DNA of 64,000 nucleotides, taken from NCBI GenBank assembly GCA_018296165.2, contig JACKQL020000032.1, forward strand, positions 496,001-560,000, in the 5' to 3' direction. The notes beneath the pieces are model-generated. The model worked only from the letters and a program-made list of their open reading frames with translations. It searched no databases and was not told the origin of the DNA. The position numbers and the translations under genes were made by a program. How positions within the stretch are numbered: position 1 is the stretch's first letter; each line of letters begins with the position of its first letter. This document shows, piece by piece, positions 22,915 through 33,734 of this stretch. The stretch comes from Termitomyces sp. T153. Taxonomy: Eukaryota > Basidiomycota > Agaricomycetes > Agaricales > Lyophyllaceae.

Positions 22915-24580
22915 TATTCGACACAAGTATCATATATCACAGGACTAGTAATGTTGTGTGTGGATCGTTGTTCTAGCCCGCCCCGAGTAAATCCAGATCC
23001 GGATTCCAGTGGCCTACCTTAAGGGCCCTGCTTGAGTCACCGAAGCCTAGAAAAAGCTGGGTCGATCTGCATTGTCGTCTGTATATGTCATTATTCATGG
23101 TCGTTTGATTCCACTATGTCGAAATTTTGATCTATGTCAGGAGTGAGATGTCCGAAAACTCGTCTTACAGTCCAGTTAATGTGGCTAGAACCAATCTAGA
23201 TCTCTTCAGAGAATTATAAAGGCTCTCAGAGATTTGTATACTAGAACCAAACCCTTCAGTTCAAACATATCCGCCCCACTACTTAACATGCTCAATACTA
23301 TTCTCATTCGCAGAAACGTAGGCAATTCTACTTTGACTGTGACGTAGACTAATATTAAGTCGTACCCATCTTATAGGCCCTTCTTGTATGGAGCGGGATA
23401 CAAATTACCCTGCTCAGCATTATATATCGAAATTATGGGCTCCAAATGTAAGACTACCATCATAATGAGTTTTTTGTTACTCCGGATTGCTCATGGCACG
23501 CTTCATCAGAGATTTGGATCATGAGGCCAGGCTCAGGCGGACACAAACTCCCATAGAAGTGGATAGCTCATGGCATCCACGACTAAGAGCCTTCCATTCC
23601 TGATAGATGCCTTGTAATCAAATGATTCAGTCATTGTCCAGTCGAACGCCTCGTGTGGCGCGGAAAGAAAGTGATAAATAGGAAGGATAAACAAAAAATA
23701 ATTTTGTCTGGAAGTCTAGATTGATTACCATCTGTTCTACCGCGAGGAAAGCTGTTTTGGTGGTAGACAGACTCTTCGGAGTTTCACTGCTGACAGTTGC
23801 TGACGGTTCTTAAGCTTGTGACCCTTGTCATAACTCTTCGCTCTCGCAATGTTACATGTATTGTGAACAATTCCCGGAAATGGACACACCATTGTATTTA
23901 CACCTTTTCAGTAAGTTCTTTGTATAATTCTCAAATAAACTGTTGGAAAGACGATCAAACGAGCGAATCTAGCTATTGAAAATGTTTGTTCATCGCAAGG
24001 CCATCATGATCAAGTCATTCAGGTTCAATCGTAATACATTATACACCATCAGCAAGAAGGCTGTCACAATATTTGGCCATATATCATGTGAGACCTGTTA
24101 GTTGAGGTAAACTATGATTCTGTTGTGTTAGATTGAATTAAAAAGAAATATTAGACTAACTCACTATACTAATATTTGTTCGAGATAAGAGCTCTCAAGT
24201 CATTCAAACAAATCCTAGGTTTATAATAAATCAAGGATACCACTGAGCTAGTCGGAAAAATAAGTCATTAACAAGTCATACATCAGTAGCCGTCCATGTT
24301 CAAATCCAACAGTAATACATTTCATTTATAGCCGTGCCCCGTTGTTGTATTAGCCAAAGTTCAATAATACCGTGCATCAATGGTAGAGTCCGGGTCAGTG
24401 ATGCATTATTCGTCTGGGGCCCAGTTAGTACATTACTTATTCAAGGGTTCATAGAATTGCCCAATTTCTGACATTATTGATCGGATCTGATTGTAGAACT
24501 CCGGAGTACGTCCTTCAGAGGTTCCTGAATTCTTTGATTCCAGAGCTGCCACGCTTGACTTGTACCGTCAGCTGTTGAAC
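22915..24580. other. AT-rich intergenic region, no gene seen
   Basis: About 1.67 kb with dense stop codons in all frames and no exon-like segment that joins to a family motif on either strand. The largest gap in the gene-dense half. No tRNA cloverleaf, simple repeat or LTR ends could be recognised. It may hold the 3' untranslated region of the TBC gene and an extended promoter for the next gene, or a non-coding transcript that sequence alone cannot show. Confidence 0.5.
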
Positions 24581-26386
24581 ATGCATGCCAGTGAGGACGC
24601 AGAATCTCTCCTCGCAAACCGTCCGTACCCTCGCTGGCAAAGTTGGTTCGCGGTGGCTGGGAAGCGCAGGTTCATTGTTGTTATATCGTTTGGTGTTCTT
24701 GCCTCACTCCTTGGTCTCTCTGTCTTTCGTTCTGCATGGATCCCCAACCAGCATTCTGTCATTCCTGTCGCTGAGGCTATTTCGGAAGCGTCTACGATTT
24801 CGAATTCCTCAATAAATTTGAGCTCTTTTGTCGATCCTTTGGGTCCTGCAGCTAACTTGCTGGGTCCACCTACACCGAACTTCCGGGGTACTTTTTAGTA
24901 CCACATCTAGAAAAGCATTGTTACTCACACTCACATAGATAACTTGCGAGCTGATCGCAAATATATCACTTCTTGGATTTCAGCGGGCTGGAGTACGTGA
25001 CATCCGACTGATCTTATTGTCCTTAATTGATTTTATCTCTAGCAAACGATGTGATGACCTATGTATGCCGTTAAACTTTTGGTCTCCATTCTTCATTGTT
25101 CTCAACGTGACCGTAGATTAACCTCATCTATCTCGCCATCATAACAGACCGTATCCCAGTCATTGCCATGTTCATTCCGTCTCATGTCCAAGCAGCCCCC
25201 AACGTTGATTTCGGCCTTGTCTTTGATGTTCCGCGGCTCAGAAAGGCTTTAAATACTCCAGTACTGGAATGGCATGAAGTCAAAGATCGTAGCAGTGAAG
25301 AAGTAGATGAGATTGGATGTTGGAACACATGGGAAGCTGTTAAGGAATCTGAAGATCATCCCCGCCAGAGCCGGGTGACCGATCATCTCAAACTTGGTGT
25401 GTTTGTCTTTTTATTCGTTCGCCGTCGATCACTCAGAGATTGAAACCGGTCAGATATATCATATACAAAGGCTCCATCATGGATCAAAGTCATTCCCAAG
25501 TATGAACATGACCAGCATAGTTACTTTTGGTCATTGGCAGCACTCGCTTTTCCAGAAACCCGTGCTGCAAATCTTGTCCCGCCTCGTGAATCTCCAGATC
25601 ATCATGTGCTTCTGCCGCCAGATGAGCAAATGTTGTGTTACGACTATATGTATTACGTTTGCGCGAACCAAGTGAGCCTTTCTCCTTCTATGCAGATATT
25701 CCTTCATTCAATCTTATCAGCCATATGAGATGGAGTTTGATTACAGTCCTGCATGGAGATTTGTTGGGCAGCACCTTCATTGGTCGCCAAGGATAGAACA
25801 GCTGGCGTATCAATATGTTAGACGAACGTTAGGGACTTTAGAAGACGAAACAATACCGCCGGCAAGTTTAGCCTGCATTTTTTGAAATACCCATACTCAG
25901 CCTCTCTTACCTTCAGTGGATCGCTGTTCACGTCCGACGAGGTGATTTTGAAGTCTACTGTTCCGATGGCCCAATCGGTTGTTACGCTTCTCTGGATGTA
26001 ATAGCGCGGCGTGTGGATGAAGTCAAAGCAGAGCTTCTGCAACGAAAAGGTATCTCCGTGGACCACATTATTATGACCAGCGATGAGCGTGACACGGCCT
26101 GGTGGGACGAAGTTAAGGGTAAAGGGTGGTATGCAGTGGATCACTCCCAAACAGCTGACTTACTGGGACCATGGTATTTTGATTCCTGCTTCATGTGTTG
26201 CTCATCGCTTACGATTTATATAGGTTTCCCGTTTTTATTGATGCGGCGATACAGTCATTGGGAGCTGGTTTTGTCGGAACAGACGGGTCAACAATGTCTA
26301 TGATTGCGCGCCGACGCGTAGAGTCTTGGACAGACGGAGCTGTTAGAATCTTCAAGTGGGGAAAAGCGGACTCGGACGATCACTAA
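24581..26386 (+). CDS. Type II membrane protein, O-fucosyltransferase-like
   Basis: Eight exons (24581-24887, 24939-24992, 25043-25062, 25117-25396, 25454-25671, 25721-25861, 25917-26173, 26224-26386) give 479 residues. A single signal-anchor helix (FIVVISFGVLASLLGLSVF, about 31-50) follows a short cytosolic tail, as in Golgi glycosyltransferases. The lumenal part contains IPVIAMFIPSHV, WIAVHVRRGDF (345-351, the HxRRGDF element that binds GDP-fucose in the O-fucosyltransferase fold) and a C-terminal GAGFVGTDGSTMSMIARRRV resembling the acceptor/donor loop with FxGTxxS. The donor and substrate are not proven. The intron after 25861 starts with GCAAGT, a GC-AG intron; without it the family motif would be lost. 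The start is the first ATG pair in frame (MHASEDAES). Confidence 0.75.
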
Positions 26387-26565
26387 TTAGCATCAGAATG
26401 CTTCTCATGGGACTTTGAAACATTATGTACTGGATTCGCGTGTTGTATGTACTGCAGATATAATTATTCTTCTTAAGATATATCTCTGTCAACTAGCATT
26501 GCTACATTTACACACCTACAATCGACGACTTGTCTAATAAATTTATGATGGCAATACATTGGCTC

Positions 26566-27900
26566 TTAGTATCCTACTGCCAACTCAGGATCTTCACATT
26601 TCTTGGGCTCTCTAAACCTCTTCCTACCCTGCTTCTTGCGTCTATGAAGGCGTTTTACCCCATGCTCGCTCACTGCTCCGGCTACTGAGAACGCGGACGG
26701 AATCACAACGATAAGAGCGAGAATCTGGCCAAAGGACCATTGTCCGGTGGAACCATCATTACTTGGATTGCGTTGGAGAAGTAACTCCGTGGAGACAACG
26801 AAGTATGTGAACACCAACACTTGACAGATTATAATCCCAACTAACATAGGATCCAAGTCCAACGACCAGCGACGTCGCTTCGGACGACGTTTGGCAACGG
26901 TTGACTTAATTTTGATAGAAGATTGAGCGGAATTCGATGAGTATGTATTATGACGCGGACGAGGAGCAGAAGATTCTTCATTTGTCAAGGACAAAGAGGC
27001 TGCATGAACGGAAGGGACATAGGAAACTGTACTGCCAGGAGGTAGTGGGAATGCCAGGGATAACTTTCCGGAGTGCTTGGGCGGGATTCTCTGGAGATCG
27101 CCAGCGTAACTTTGACAATAAGTGTATAACTCTTGCAGGGTGATGAGGAGGTAAATTGCTGTAAGGAGAGAGGTGATGACAAGACCGACGATCTGCCCGA
27201 CTGAGGTTGCCTGGACTTCGACGACGAAGAAAATGTACTTCACAAGATAAGAACATTCTGATAAGAGTCCGAATGTCTTTGCACTTCTCCTTTCATGCAC
27301 AATGAGAACCCAGGGGTCTTCGAAAAGGACAAACATACCACATATAAAGTGTTAGCCCCATTGACACGAGTGACTGAGCCATTGCACTAAATTTAACCGT
27401 AAAGTCATATGCAGAAGGGAGATCCTTTTCTTTATGGCTTGCGGCTTTCTGTCGAGAGTAGCTTGCTAGGGCGAAGAAGGTTCCAAAATTTGCCAACCTG
27501 TTTGGACCAGCGGTCAACGCGAATATCAAATGATAGATACATCTTGCCTAACCAGACAAGGTTGGAGACTTGGAGGGCTTGAAAGAGCGTAAGTTGATCT
27601 CTTATGATGATAGCAGCTAAAACAAGTCCTGCGCTAGTTGCGATGAAGGTCCAAAGAGCAATAGGTGCATTTTGCCAAGAACGGTCAACAAGGAGAACTG
27701 CAGTGGGGGATATGAAGGTTTCACATTGTTCAGACCATATAGCTTACCGAGAAGAAAGGTTTGGAGATAGAAGCTGACACGGACGCCCTGGTGATCTAAT
27801 ATCAATCAGCATATCCAAGTCAAGCACATAGACATACAACACCGCTAATGTCGGGGTTACTGTCAGCGTATTTCGCACATTCGTTTGCAGCATTGTCCAT
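26566..27900 (-). CDS. Polytopic membrane protein of unknown function
   Basis: Five exons (27900-27843, 27795-27748, 27697-27553, 27497-27339, 27289-26566) give 377 residues. The assembled protein has about seven hydrophobic segments: GVRVSFYLQTFLL, IALWTFIATSAGLVLAAII, LQVSNLVWLANFGTFFALAS, FSAMAQSLVSMGLTLYMW, IFFVVEVQATSVGQIVGLVI, DPMLVGIIICQVLVFTYFVV and ILALIVVIPSAFSVAGAV, with a Ser-rich loop and a strongly basic tail (RLHRRKKQGRKRFREP). I recognise the pattern from basidiomycete genomes but no function is known; topology resembles a receptor or transporter only superficially. The N-terminus has two closely spaced Cys and several acids. It is tandem to the ketopantoate reductase gene on the same strand, 182 bp downstream of it. 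Confidence 0.78.
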
Positions 27901-28082
27901 CACGCGAATACGTGGAGTCAGTTAGTTCAGGGTGAAAGCATCCTGGAAACCTCATTATATATAGCCCCTCGCCGGGCGATGATATCGAAAGCTGTGTCTT
28001 GGGGCCGGTCACACAAATCTCGACGGCCCGGTTTCATACCATGATCTGCAAATTTGCGAATACACATAGGCCTGAGGGAGCT

Positions 28083-29288
28083 TTACAACATCTGATCAAC
28101 TGGTATAGCACTACGCATCTTTACGAGATTGAGAAGGACGGCTGTCGTAGGCATTGGTATGCGATATGTGGCCCCCAGCCTAAGCAGATATCCATTGATG
28201 TATTCCACCTCTGTTCGCCGTCCCCGACGGACGTCAGCCAACATTGACGATATGTTTCCCTTTGTCGCCTCCGCCACTCGACGTACTTCTTCCTCTAGTG
28301 CCACATTTATCAGCTCACGGGGGAATTGTCCAATGGGAATATCTTCTATCTTGATTCCCTGCGAGATAAGACCACCCGACCACGCCTTCGAATCTGCGCT
28401 GAATTCCGCCTCAAAGGCCTGTGACGCTTCGCTACAGACTCGTTGCATGATACGAACGGCAGAATTGGTAGTGAAGATGTCGCCGTTTCGACATCCCATG
28501 AGGGCGGTAAGAGGGTTGATGACAGCATTAGCAACAAGCTTGCGGCGCATGACCGTCTGAAAATCCGACAATGGAAGCCAGGACACATCGAGAGGTTGCG
28601 CGAGCAGCAATGCTGCAACAGTGTCTCGTAAGCTAGCGTATCGTTTATACATCGGGTCAGACTCGAGGGATGTGATGTCCGAAAGGCGAGGTCGACGTTC
28701 GCTGTGGAGCACAGTCGTGTCATTGAAGCCAGCTTCAAAATCGCGTCCTCCTGGATCGGGGACGATAGCGATTTTGATAGAGCCAACTCCTGTGTGGACA
28801 TAATGTTTGACGTCTTTACGAAAGACACCATGTGTATTACTCGACAGGATAAAGTGTGGTCGCTGTTCGGGGTTTCGAAAGATCTCGTGAATGAGTTCTT
28901 CGTATACACCCATTCCATTGTGCATGAGGACAATTGTGGCGTTAGGGGACAGGCGAGGGAGGAGTCGACGGACAGCTCGGAGAGTTGTATGGGCTTTTGT
29001 TGTAATGAAAAGAGAATCGATGATATCTGCTCCGCCTCTGATCACTCCCGAAGCTGCTGAAGGTATGGCCGGCTTGGTTGCTTCAAAGACCTCTGACCCG
29101 AAGTCGTGTGCAGTGGCGACTATGCCTTCGTTTTCGATCCGAATGATACCTCCATGGGAGAGGGATGTATTTGCCTGTTTCTGATCTTTATGAATGAGGG
29201 TAATGGAGTGATGACTGGGAAGGACGCGGCGAAGATGGAATGCGACAAGGTTGCCGACAGGACCGAGGCCAAGAATGTGCAGTCGCAT
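28083..29288 (-). CDS. 2-dehydropantoate 2-reductase (ketopantoate reductase)
   Basis: A single exon of 401 codons from the ATG at 29288 (MRLHILGLGPVG). The enzyme reduces ketopantoate to pantoate with NADPH in pantothenate and coenzyme A synthesis. Visible family marks: the Rossmann loop GLGPVG at residues 7-12, LFITTKAH, MHNGMGVYEEL, NTHGVFRK, the catalytic-lysine helix MRRKLVANAVINPLTALMG and EVEYINGYLLRLG near the C-terminus. The open frame extends 11 codons further upstream to a non-ATG codon, so 29288 is taken as the start. Several fungal genomes carry paralogues of this fold with unproven substrates, so the exact reaction is the family assignment, not proof. The promoter lies next to a repeat that recurs at 30,744. 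Confidence 0.9.
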   Translation of the reverse strand: MRLHILGLGPVGNLVAFHLRRVLPSHHSITLIHKDQKQANTSLSHGGIIRIENEGIVATAHDFGSEVFEATKPAIPSAASGVIRGGADIIDSLFITTKAHTTLRAVRRLLPRLSPNATIVLMHNGMGVYEELIHEIFRNPEQRPHFILSSNTHGVFRKDVKHYVHTGVGSIKIAIVPDPGGRDFEAGFNDTTVLHSERRPRLSDITSLESDPMYKRYASLRDTVAALLLAQPLDVSWLPLSDFQTVMRRKLVANAVINPLTALMGCRNGDIFTTNSAVRIMQRVCSEASQAFEAEFSADSKAWSGGLISQGIKIEDIPIGQFPRELINVALEEEVRRVAEATKGNISSMLADVRRGRRTEVEYINGYLLRLGATYRIPMPTTAVLLNLVKMRSAIPVDQML

Positions 29289-29326
29289 GGTCAGGAATGG
29301 GCGCGCACTGTGCACATACACACCAC

Positions 29327-29360
29327 AATATATTTAAGTACCCCCCTCGACGGTCCGGCA
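29327..29360. repeat. Direct repeat copy 1 (promoter side of ketopantoate reductase)
   Basis: The sequence aatatatttaagta followed by cccccctcgacggtccggca recurs in direct orientation at 30,744-30,788. This copy lacks about ten bases (ggagtggagc) present in copy 2. Together the copies bracket the Helitron-derived interval. Confidence 0.8.
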
Positions 29361-29680
29361 ACACCACAACTACTCTGTAGAGGATTCCTGTCAGCTAGCC
29401 AACTGTTCAAGCTGTCAGCTCTATCCAGAAAACTGTTCAAGGTTGATTCAGTTGGAAAGTCACGTTTTCCGGTCCGCTCATCCGGCCAGCCTGTCCTTTG
29501 ATCACTGCTTACGTTCGCACGTTTTTTGGTTTCGTTTTCAGTCGTTTTAGTTCTTCTTTGTAGTGGTTGAAGGAACACGCGAACACGCGAAGCCACTGAT
29601 TGTTCGCGCAGATGGTATCCATGCTGCTTTGAAGTGGTTTAAGGAACACAATCCCATGTGTCATCATCCATGAACGTTCA

Positions 29681-30090
29681 TTGGAGGACATCGCAAGTAG
29701 AGATTATTTACTCTTACCGCATAAACTCGTCAAACCTGATATTGACCGGGAGTGTTTACAAGCTCGTTATGACGAAATAGACAATGATGACGGTCCACCA
29801 AGAACCATACCTTTTCAAAGTGCTGTTGTCGTCAATGCCAGTGGTTTGACCAGCATACTAAAAATGATGGTGGATATATACAAATACCAAGAGAATCGTG
29901 TCCTGTCAATGAATTTGCGAACGTGCATTTGTTTCCCATTATGTACCCAACACTTTTTCCCTATGGCCTTGGCGGACTTGATGATCCTTGTCGTTCCGTT
30001 GGTGTTTCGATACAGGCGCATGTTTGGTACCTATTTGCGCTTAAAGATGGTCGCTCTCGTGAAAATCATGCTCAATGTTTTTGGTACTAA
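29681..30090 (+). mobile_element. Helitron helicase-like N-terminal domain fragment (degenerate)
   Basis: Reading forward, the block RTIPFQSAVVVNASG is followed, after a frameshift near 29,880, by VNEFANVHLFPIMYPTLFPY and GLGGLDDPCRSVGVSIQAHV, then WYLFALKDGRSREN. This is the diagnostic stretch of the Helitron_like_N domain found upstream of the Rep/helicase protein of fungal Helitrons (rolling-circle DNA transposons). The fragment lacks the HUH Rep motif and the helicase and contains a frame break, so it is a relic. No Helitron ends (TC at 5', CTRR with hairpin at 3') could be assigned. Confidence 0.75.
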
Positions 30091-30469
30091 CCAGGACGCG
30101 AAGTACATCCTCTTGCATCCTGTCACACCTACACAACTGACACTGGTCAATACTATCTAAATGGGCTACCATATCATCATCATTTAATTCCATTGCAAGG
30201 TCGTCTTCCATTTCGGCGCAATTATTTACGAACTCTGCAGGGACATGAAATATTATCTTCCTCGCCCTTTGATTGGCTCTGTGCTTGTCACGTTCATCCT
30301 TACATTCATGAAGAATTTGCATGTTATCCATGAGATGTCGTAACCTTATATCCGCGAGTGCATTTCCCGGGTGACCATGTCTTTTATATGCATCATCCCA
30401 ACTTTCATCGGCCGAACATAAGTCTTGAATGTCGCACCACAGGCGGAACACAGGCGGAACAAAATACAC
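30041..30469 (-). mobile_element. Second Helitron-type fragment, opposite strand
   Basis: A 142-codon open minus-strand segment carries FRLWCDIQDLCSADESWDDA, ILHECKDERDKH and an acidic run EMEDDLAMELNDDD, matching the region before the helicase domain in fungal Helitron proteins as I remember them. It points against the neighbouring plus-strand fragment and overlaps its end, so the two pieces were brought head to head by rearrangement or separate insertions. No functional protein is expected. Confidence 0.6.
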
Positions 30470-30743
30470 ATCAGGCGTTGTGGACTGGTAAACTGTAGAT
30501 TATTACGGATATTGTGTTGTAGTCATTTAGGAAATGGACCTTTTGCATAGATGGTGGCCCTCAAATAAAGATATCTATTAATGTCGGGGGACCACTTCGT
30601 ATATTTAGGATGTGAAACGGGGAACTGATGGACATAGACTGAGATATAGTTGCAAGGATTTGTATTCAATCAAACATTGGAGCCTTTACATAGGGCGAGT
30701 GAGTAGCGGGCAGTGCGGCCGAGAGGGCACCCTTTACGGATGA

Positions 30744-30788
30744 AATATATTTAAGCACCCCGGAGTGGAGCCCCTCGACGGTCCGGCA
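30744..30788. repeat. Direct repeat copy 2 (promoter side of aldo-keto reductase)
   Basis: Contains aatatatttaagcacccc, ten extra bases ggagtggagc, and cccctcgacggtccggca, the partner of 29,327-29,360. It lies 65 bp before the ATG of the aldo-keto reductase, so it may include that gene's promoter; the tatatttaag core could act as a TATA element in both copies. Confidence 0.8.
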
Positions 30789-30852
30789 CTCCCGGTGCTT
30801 TTAATGCGACCCCCGCCGCCCGGCTTCCTCTCACATTCCTCGATCTTCCATC

Positions 30853-32396
30853 ATGTCTTCTATCCTCCTGAAGAGAACTGGTCAGAAGGTCAGTAGCTTC
30901 AATGTTGGGCCGATCCCATAATTGACTGCCATCTAGATGCCTCTGGTTGGGTAAGAAACGCAATCCCTTGAAGTGTGATGCGCCTAAAAATGACGTCATG
31001 GTCAGCTTCGGCCTCTGGAAGGCAGGTCCTCACTAGTGAACTTGTATTCCATGCGTCTGACGTAAAACCTCAGGTCACCAAAAGTACTTGTGCAGAGGTA
31101 ACCTCAACCAAATATGCGATTCCATGATGCTCTTATTTCTTTGTAGACCGTCTATCAAGCGATCAAAGCAGGATATAGGCTCCTTGACGGAGCTGGCGAC
31201 TATGGAAATGAAAAAGAGGCTGGTGAAGGAGTCCGTCGGGCCATTCAAGAAGGGATCGTCAAACGAGAAGAACTGTGTATGTATCTACGCGCCACACTCT
31301 TATTAGATTATACTTACATTCTGCTTAGTCATCACTTCCAAGGCAAGCTAATTGACAATTCGTTCGAAAACTTCTCAATCTTGCAATTGATCACAGCTAT
31401 GGAACACTTTCCACGCACGTGAACATGTGAAACCAATCACCAAGAAGCAGCTCGGTCTCTGGGGCATTGATTACTTTGATCTGTTCCTAGTCCACTTCCC
31501 AATTGCACTTCAGTATGTCGATCCCGATCATCGTTATCCGCCCGAGTGGTTTGACGATAATGGGCGCGTTCAACTGCGTAAGGGAAATATCTCCCTCTAT
31601 GGATTGTGCCTAAGGACAAACTGATATTACAGAGAACACCCCTCTCCAGGAAACATGGGGCGCAATGGAGGAACTTGTTGACGAGGGTTATGCCAAGAAT
31701 ATCGGTCTGAGGTCAGTGATTATGGAAGCAATATAGAGTGGAAATGTCACAAAGAAATACCGTTTTCAGTAACTGCAATGGATCCTTGATTCTCGACGTT
31801 TTACGTTATGCACGCATCATGCCTCAGGTTCTCCAAGTCGAACTGCATCCGTATCTCGTCCAAACTGCATTAGTCGATCTTGCAAAAGCTCTTAATATCG
31901 CTGTCACAGCATATTCCTCTTTTGGACCGCAGGTATCTACCAGAATTGGACATCATCAGTTCAAGCTGATCTGAGAATTCGTTAACAGGGATATCTTGAA
32001 CTCTCTATGGACAAGGGTGCGCAGAGTTTGCTGACTCGGGATGCGATCACCCAAGCAGCCTCCAAGCATAAGAAAAGTCAGTGAATTCATCTCTTGGGCT
32101 ATGATCCAGTCACTTAGTCATCGTCACTATAACCAGCTGCTGCTCAGGTTCTACTTCGTTGGGCAACACAGCGAGGTATCGCCGTGATTCCTAAAAGTAA
32201 CGACGCTGTGAGACTTAGAGAGAATCTCCAATGTGACTCTTTCGAGCTGGACGAGGACGAAATCAAGAGGATTACTGCGCTTAACATTAATTTAAGAGTA
32301 TGTCGTTTTATCGTTAGATCTAGGCCCACTTACTTATTTAATTTCCAGTTGAACAATCCCGCAGAGATCGACCCTCGTCTCGCCATTTTTGCTTGA
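30853..32396 (+). CDS. NAD(P)H-dependent aldo-keto reductase, xylose reductase type
   Basis: Twelve exons (30853-30888, 30937-30950, 31006-31021, 31074-31097, 31147-31276, 31329-31342, 31397-31577, 31633-31711, 31770-31932, 31989-32076, 32137-32297, 32349-32396) give 317 residues, the standard AKR length. The full catalytic tetrad is present: D44 and Y49 ([11 protein letters not shown]), K78 (ITSKLW) and H111 ([11 protein letters not shown]). Also seen are [18 protein letters not shown] and [14 protein letters not shown], the cofactor-binding loop typical of AKR2 xylose reductases. Likely reaction: reduction of aldoses such as D-xylose to the polyol in pentose catabolism. Introns after 31021 and 31342 begin with GC (gcaggt, gcaagc), so two GC-AG introns are needed to keep phase. 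Four exons are under 25 nt. Confidence 0.9.
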
Positions 32397-32703
32397 TGAT
32401 ATCCATATCTACAAGAAGAAAAATCAGTCTTTATGAATCGTTTTGAGCCATGTATCTGTATTGTATTGTTGACAATGTTCTGGAGAATCTCATGGCCATA
32501 GGTGTTCCGCAGCGAAGCGTGGGTCTTTCGTGAGCTAATCTTTTTTTCGAAATAAGAGCAAGTGTCTGGCGAAGTCACTTTCTGCTGTATACCAGTAACC
32601 CATCTATTCATCTTGACACCAATCAACTTCAGTCTCATCGAGCTCAATGGTCTGGCCTTTCATATCTCAGTGTTCACCATTATAGTCCATTTGTAGGACT
32701 TAA
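32397..32703. other. Convergent 3' spacer
   Basis: This 307-bp spacer lies between the stop codons of two convergent genes. Likely both 3' untranslated regions; nothing else is recognisable. Confidence 0.5.
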
Positions 32704-33728
32704 TTATGTTCTATTAGATATTTTATTGCTAGTGGAACGCCGCTTTGTTTTCTTCAGTGTCTTCTCTTCTTTCCTTCTTTGTTTCTCCGCTTTCATATCT
32801 TTCGGTACAGATGTTCGGACTTGCTTAACATGGGTCGGAACGAATTTCTCAACGATAGGAACCGAGGAAGCCAGCCACGTTGCAGACAGAGTCGGAAGGT
32901 TTTTCAATAATTTCAGAATTGGTTGCAAATTTGGGCAATCAGACTTCGGAAGGTGTCAGTACAACAAAACGGACGAGATGACACTAGAACGTACGTCGAA
33001 TCCCAGGACAGCAGCTCTTCGCAACCCGACTGCCTGCGACAAAAGTGTTTCTGCTCCGGGTTGCAATGGTACGAGTCTCACTGGCTGTTCAGGCCGAAGT
33101 GAATTCAGTGCAGCGACCAAGTGAGGAAGATGATCGACCAGAATTGGTGGATTGATGTCCGAGCGGCACACGAGAATGACAGCTAATGAACACGATGGAG
33201 ATTTGTCTGTGCAGGAATGTAGTGTGACTCGAGTGACGCGCTCGGCGTAGACCTTTTGCTCCAATCGTTTTGTCACCTCATTGATTCCGACTATTAGATG
33301 TTTGGACACTGAGGGACGTTCGAGTGTAGTAGTCAAATTCGTATTCGGTAGAGCATTGTCAACGTCAATGGTTTCACTGGACACGACCGTAAGTCGATCA
33401 GCATTTGCTTCGAATTGTTTCCTTCTCTTGCGAGACTCTTCCTGTTGGGCTAATGTTCGCTTCCGGTTATGGCTTGTACGATAATCCCCGATGCCGCTTA
33501 AAAGGTCAACGGTGGTGTCTAGTACGGCCTTTTGCACGTTATTTGCGACGATAGGCCTATTCGAAATAGTCAGAGTTCTAGATAGCATTGTACCTTGTGA
33601 TGACAATACCATTGAATTCGGAAAGGATTATCGAGAAAACCTTTGAACACTACCTTTCGCTCTCCCCCGCTCTTGTTTCTCGCCCGATTGGAGACGTGAT
33701 TGTGTGTTTTCGCGCTTTTTTCCGACAT
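32704..33728 (-). CDS. POP3: RNase P / RNase MRP protein subunit POP3
   Basis: Three exons (33728-33610, 33556-32995, 32943-32704) give 306 residues. The fungal Pop3 pattern is seen after joining exon 1 to exon 2: RKVVFKGFLDNPFRIQWPIV, then HLIVGINEVTKRLEQ, LAVILVCRSDINPPILVDHL and LPHLVAALN, finishing in a Lys/Arg-rich tail (KAEKQRRKEEKTLKKTKRRS). Pop3 belongs to the L7Ae/Rpp38-like RNA-binding family and helps build the ribonucleoproteins that mature tRNA 5' ends and pre-rRNA. The tail probably contacts RNA or directs the protein to the nucleolus. A second in-frame ATG lies two codons upstream at 33734. Without exon 1 a false start at 33612 would remove the signature segment. Confidence 0.85.
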
Positions 33729-33734
33729 GACCAT

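Noticed and set aside
23797..23979. Short open segment in the 1.7-kb spacer
   Set aside because: Sixty codons in AT-rich DNA, Cys/Thr-rich, no motif or plausible splice partner.
29289..29321. N-terminal extension of ketopantoate reductase
   Set aside because: No ATG; the Rossmann loop begins correctly six residues after the ATG at 29288.
33612..33612. Start codon for POP3 at 33,612
   Set aside because: It would drop the RKVVFKGFLDNPFRIQW segment, which joins in phase through a 53-nt intron.
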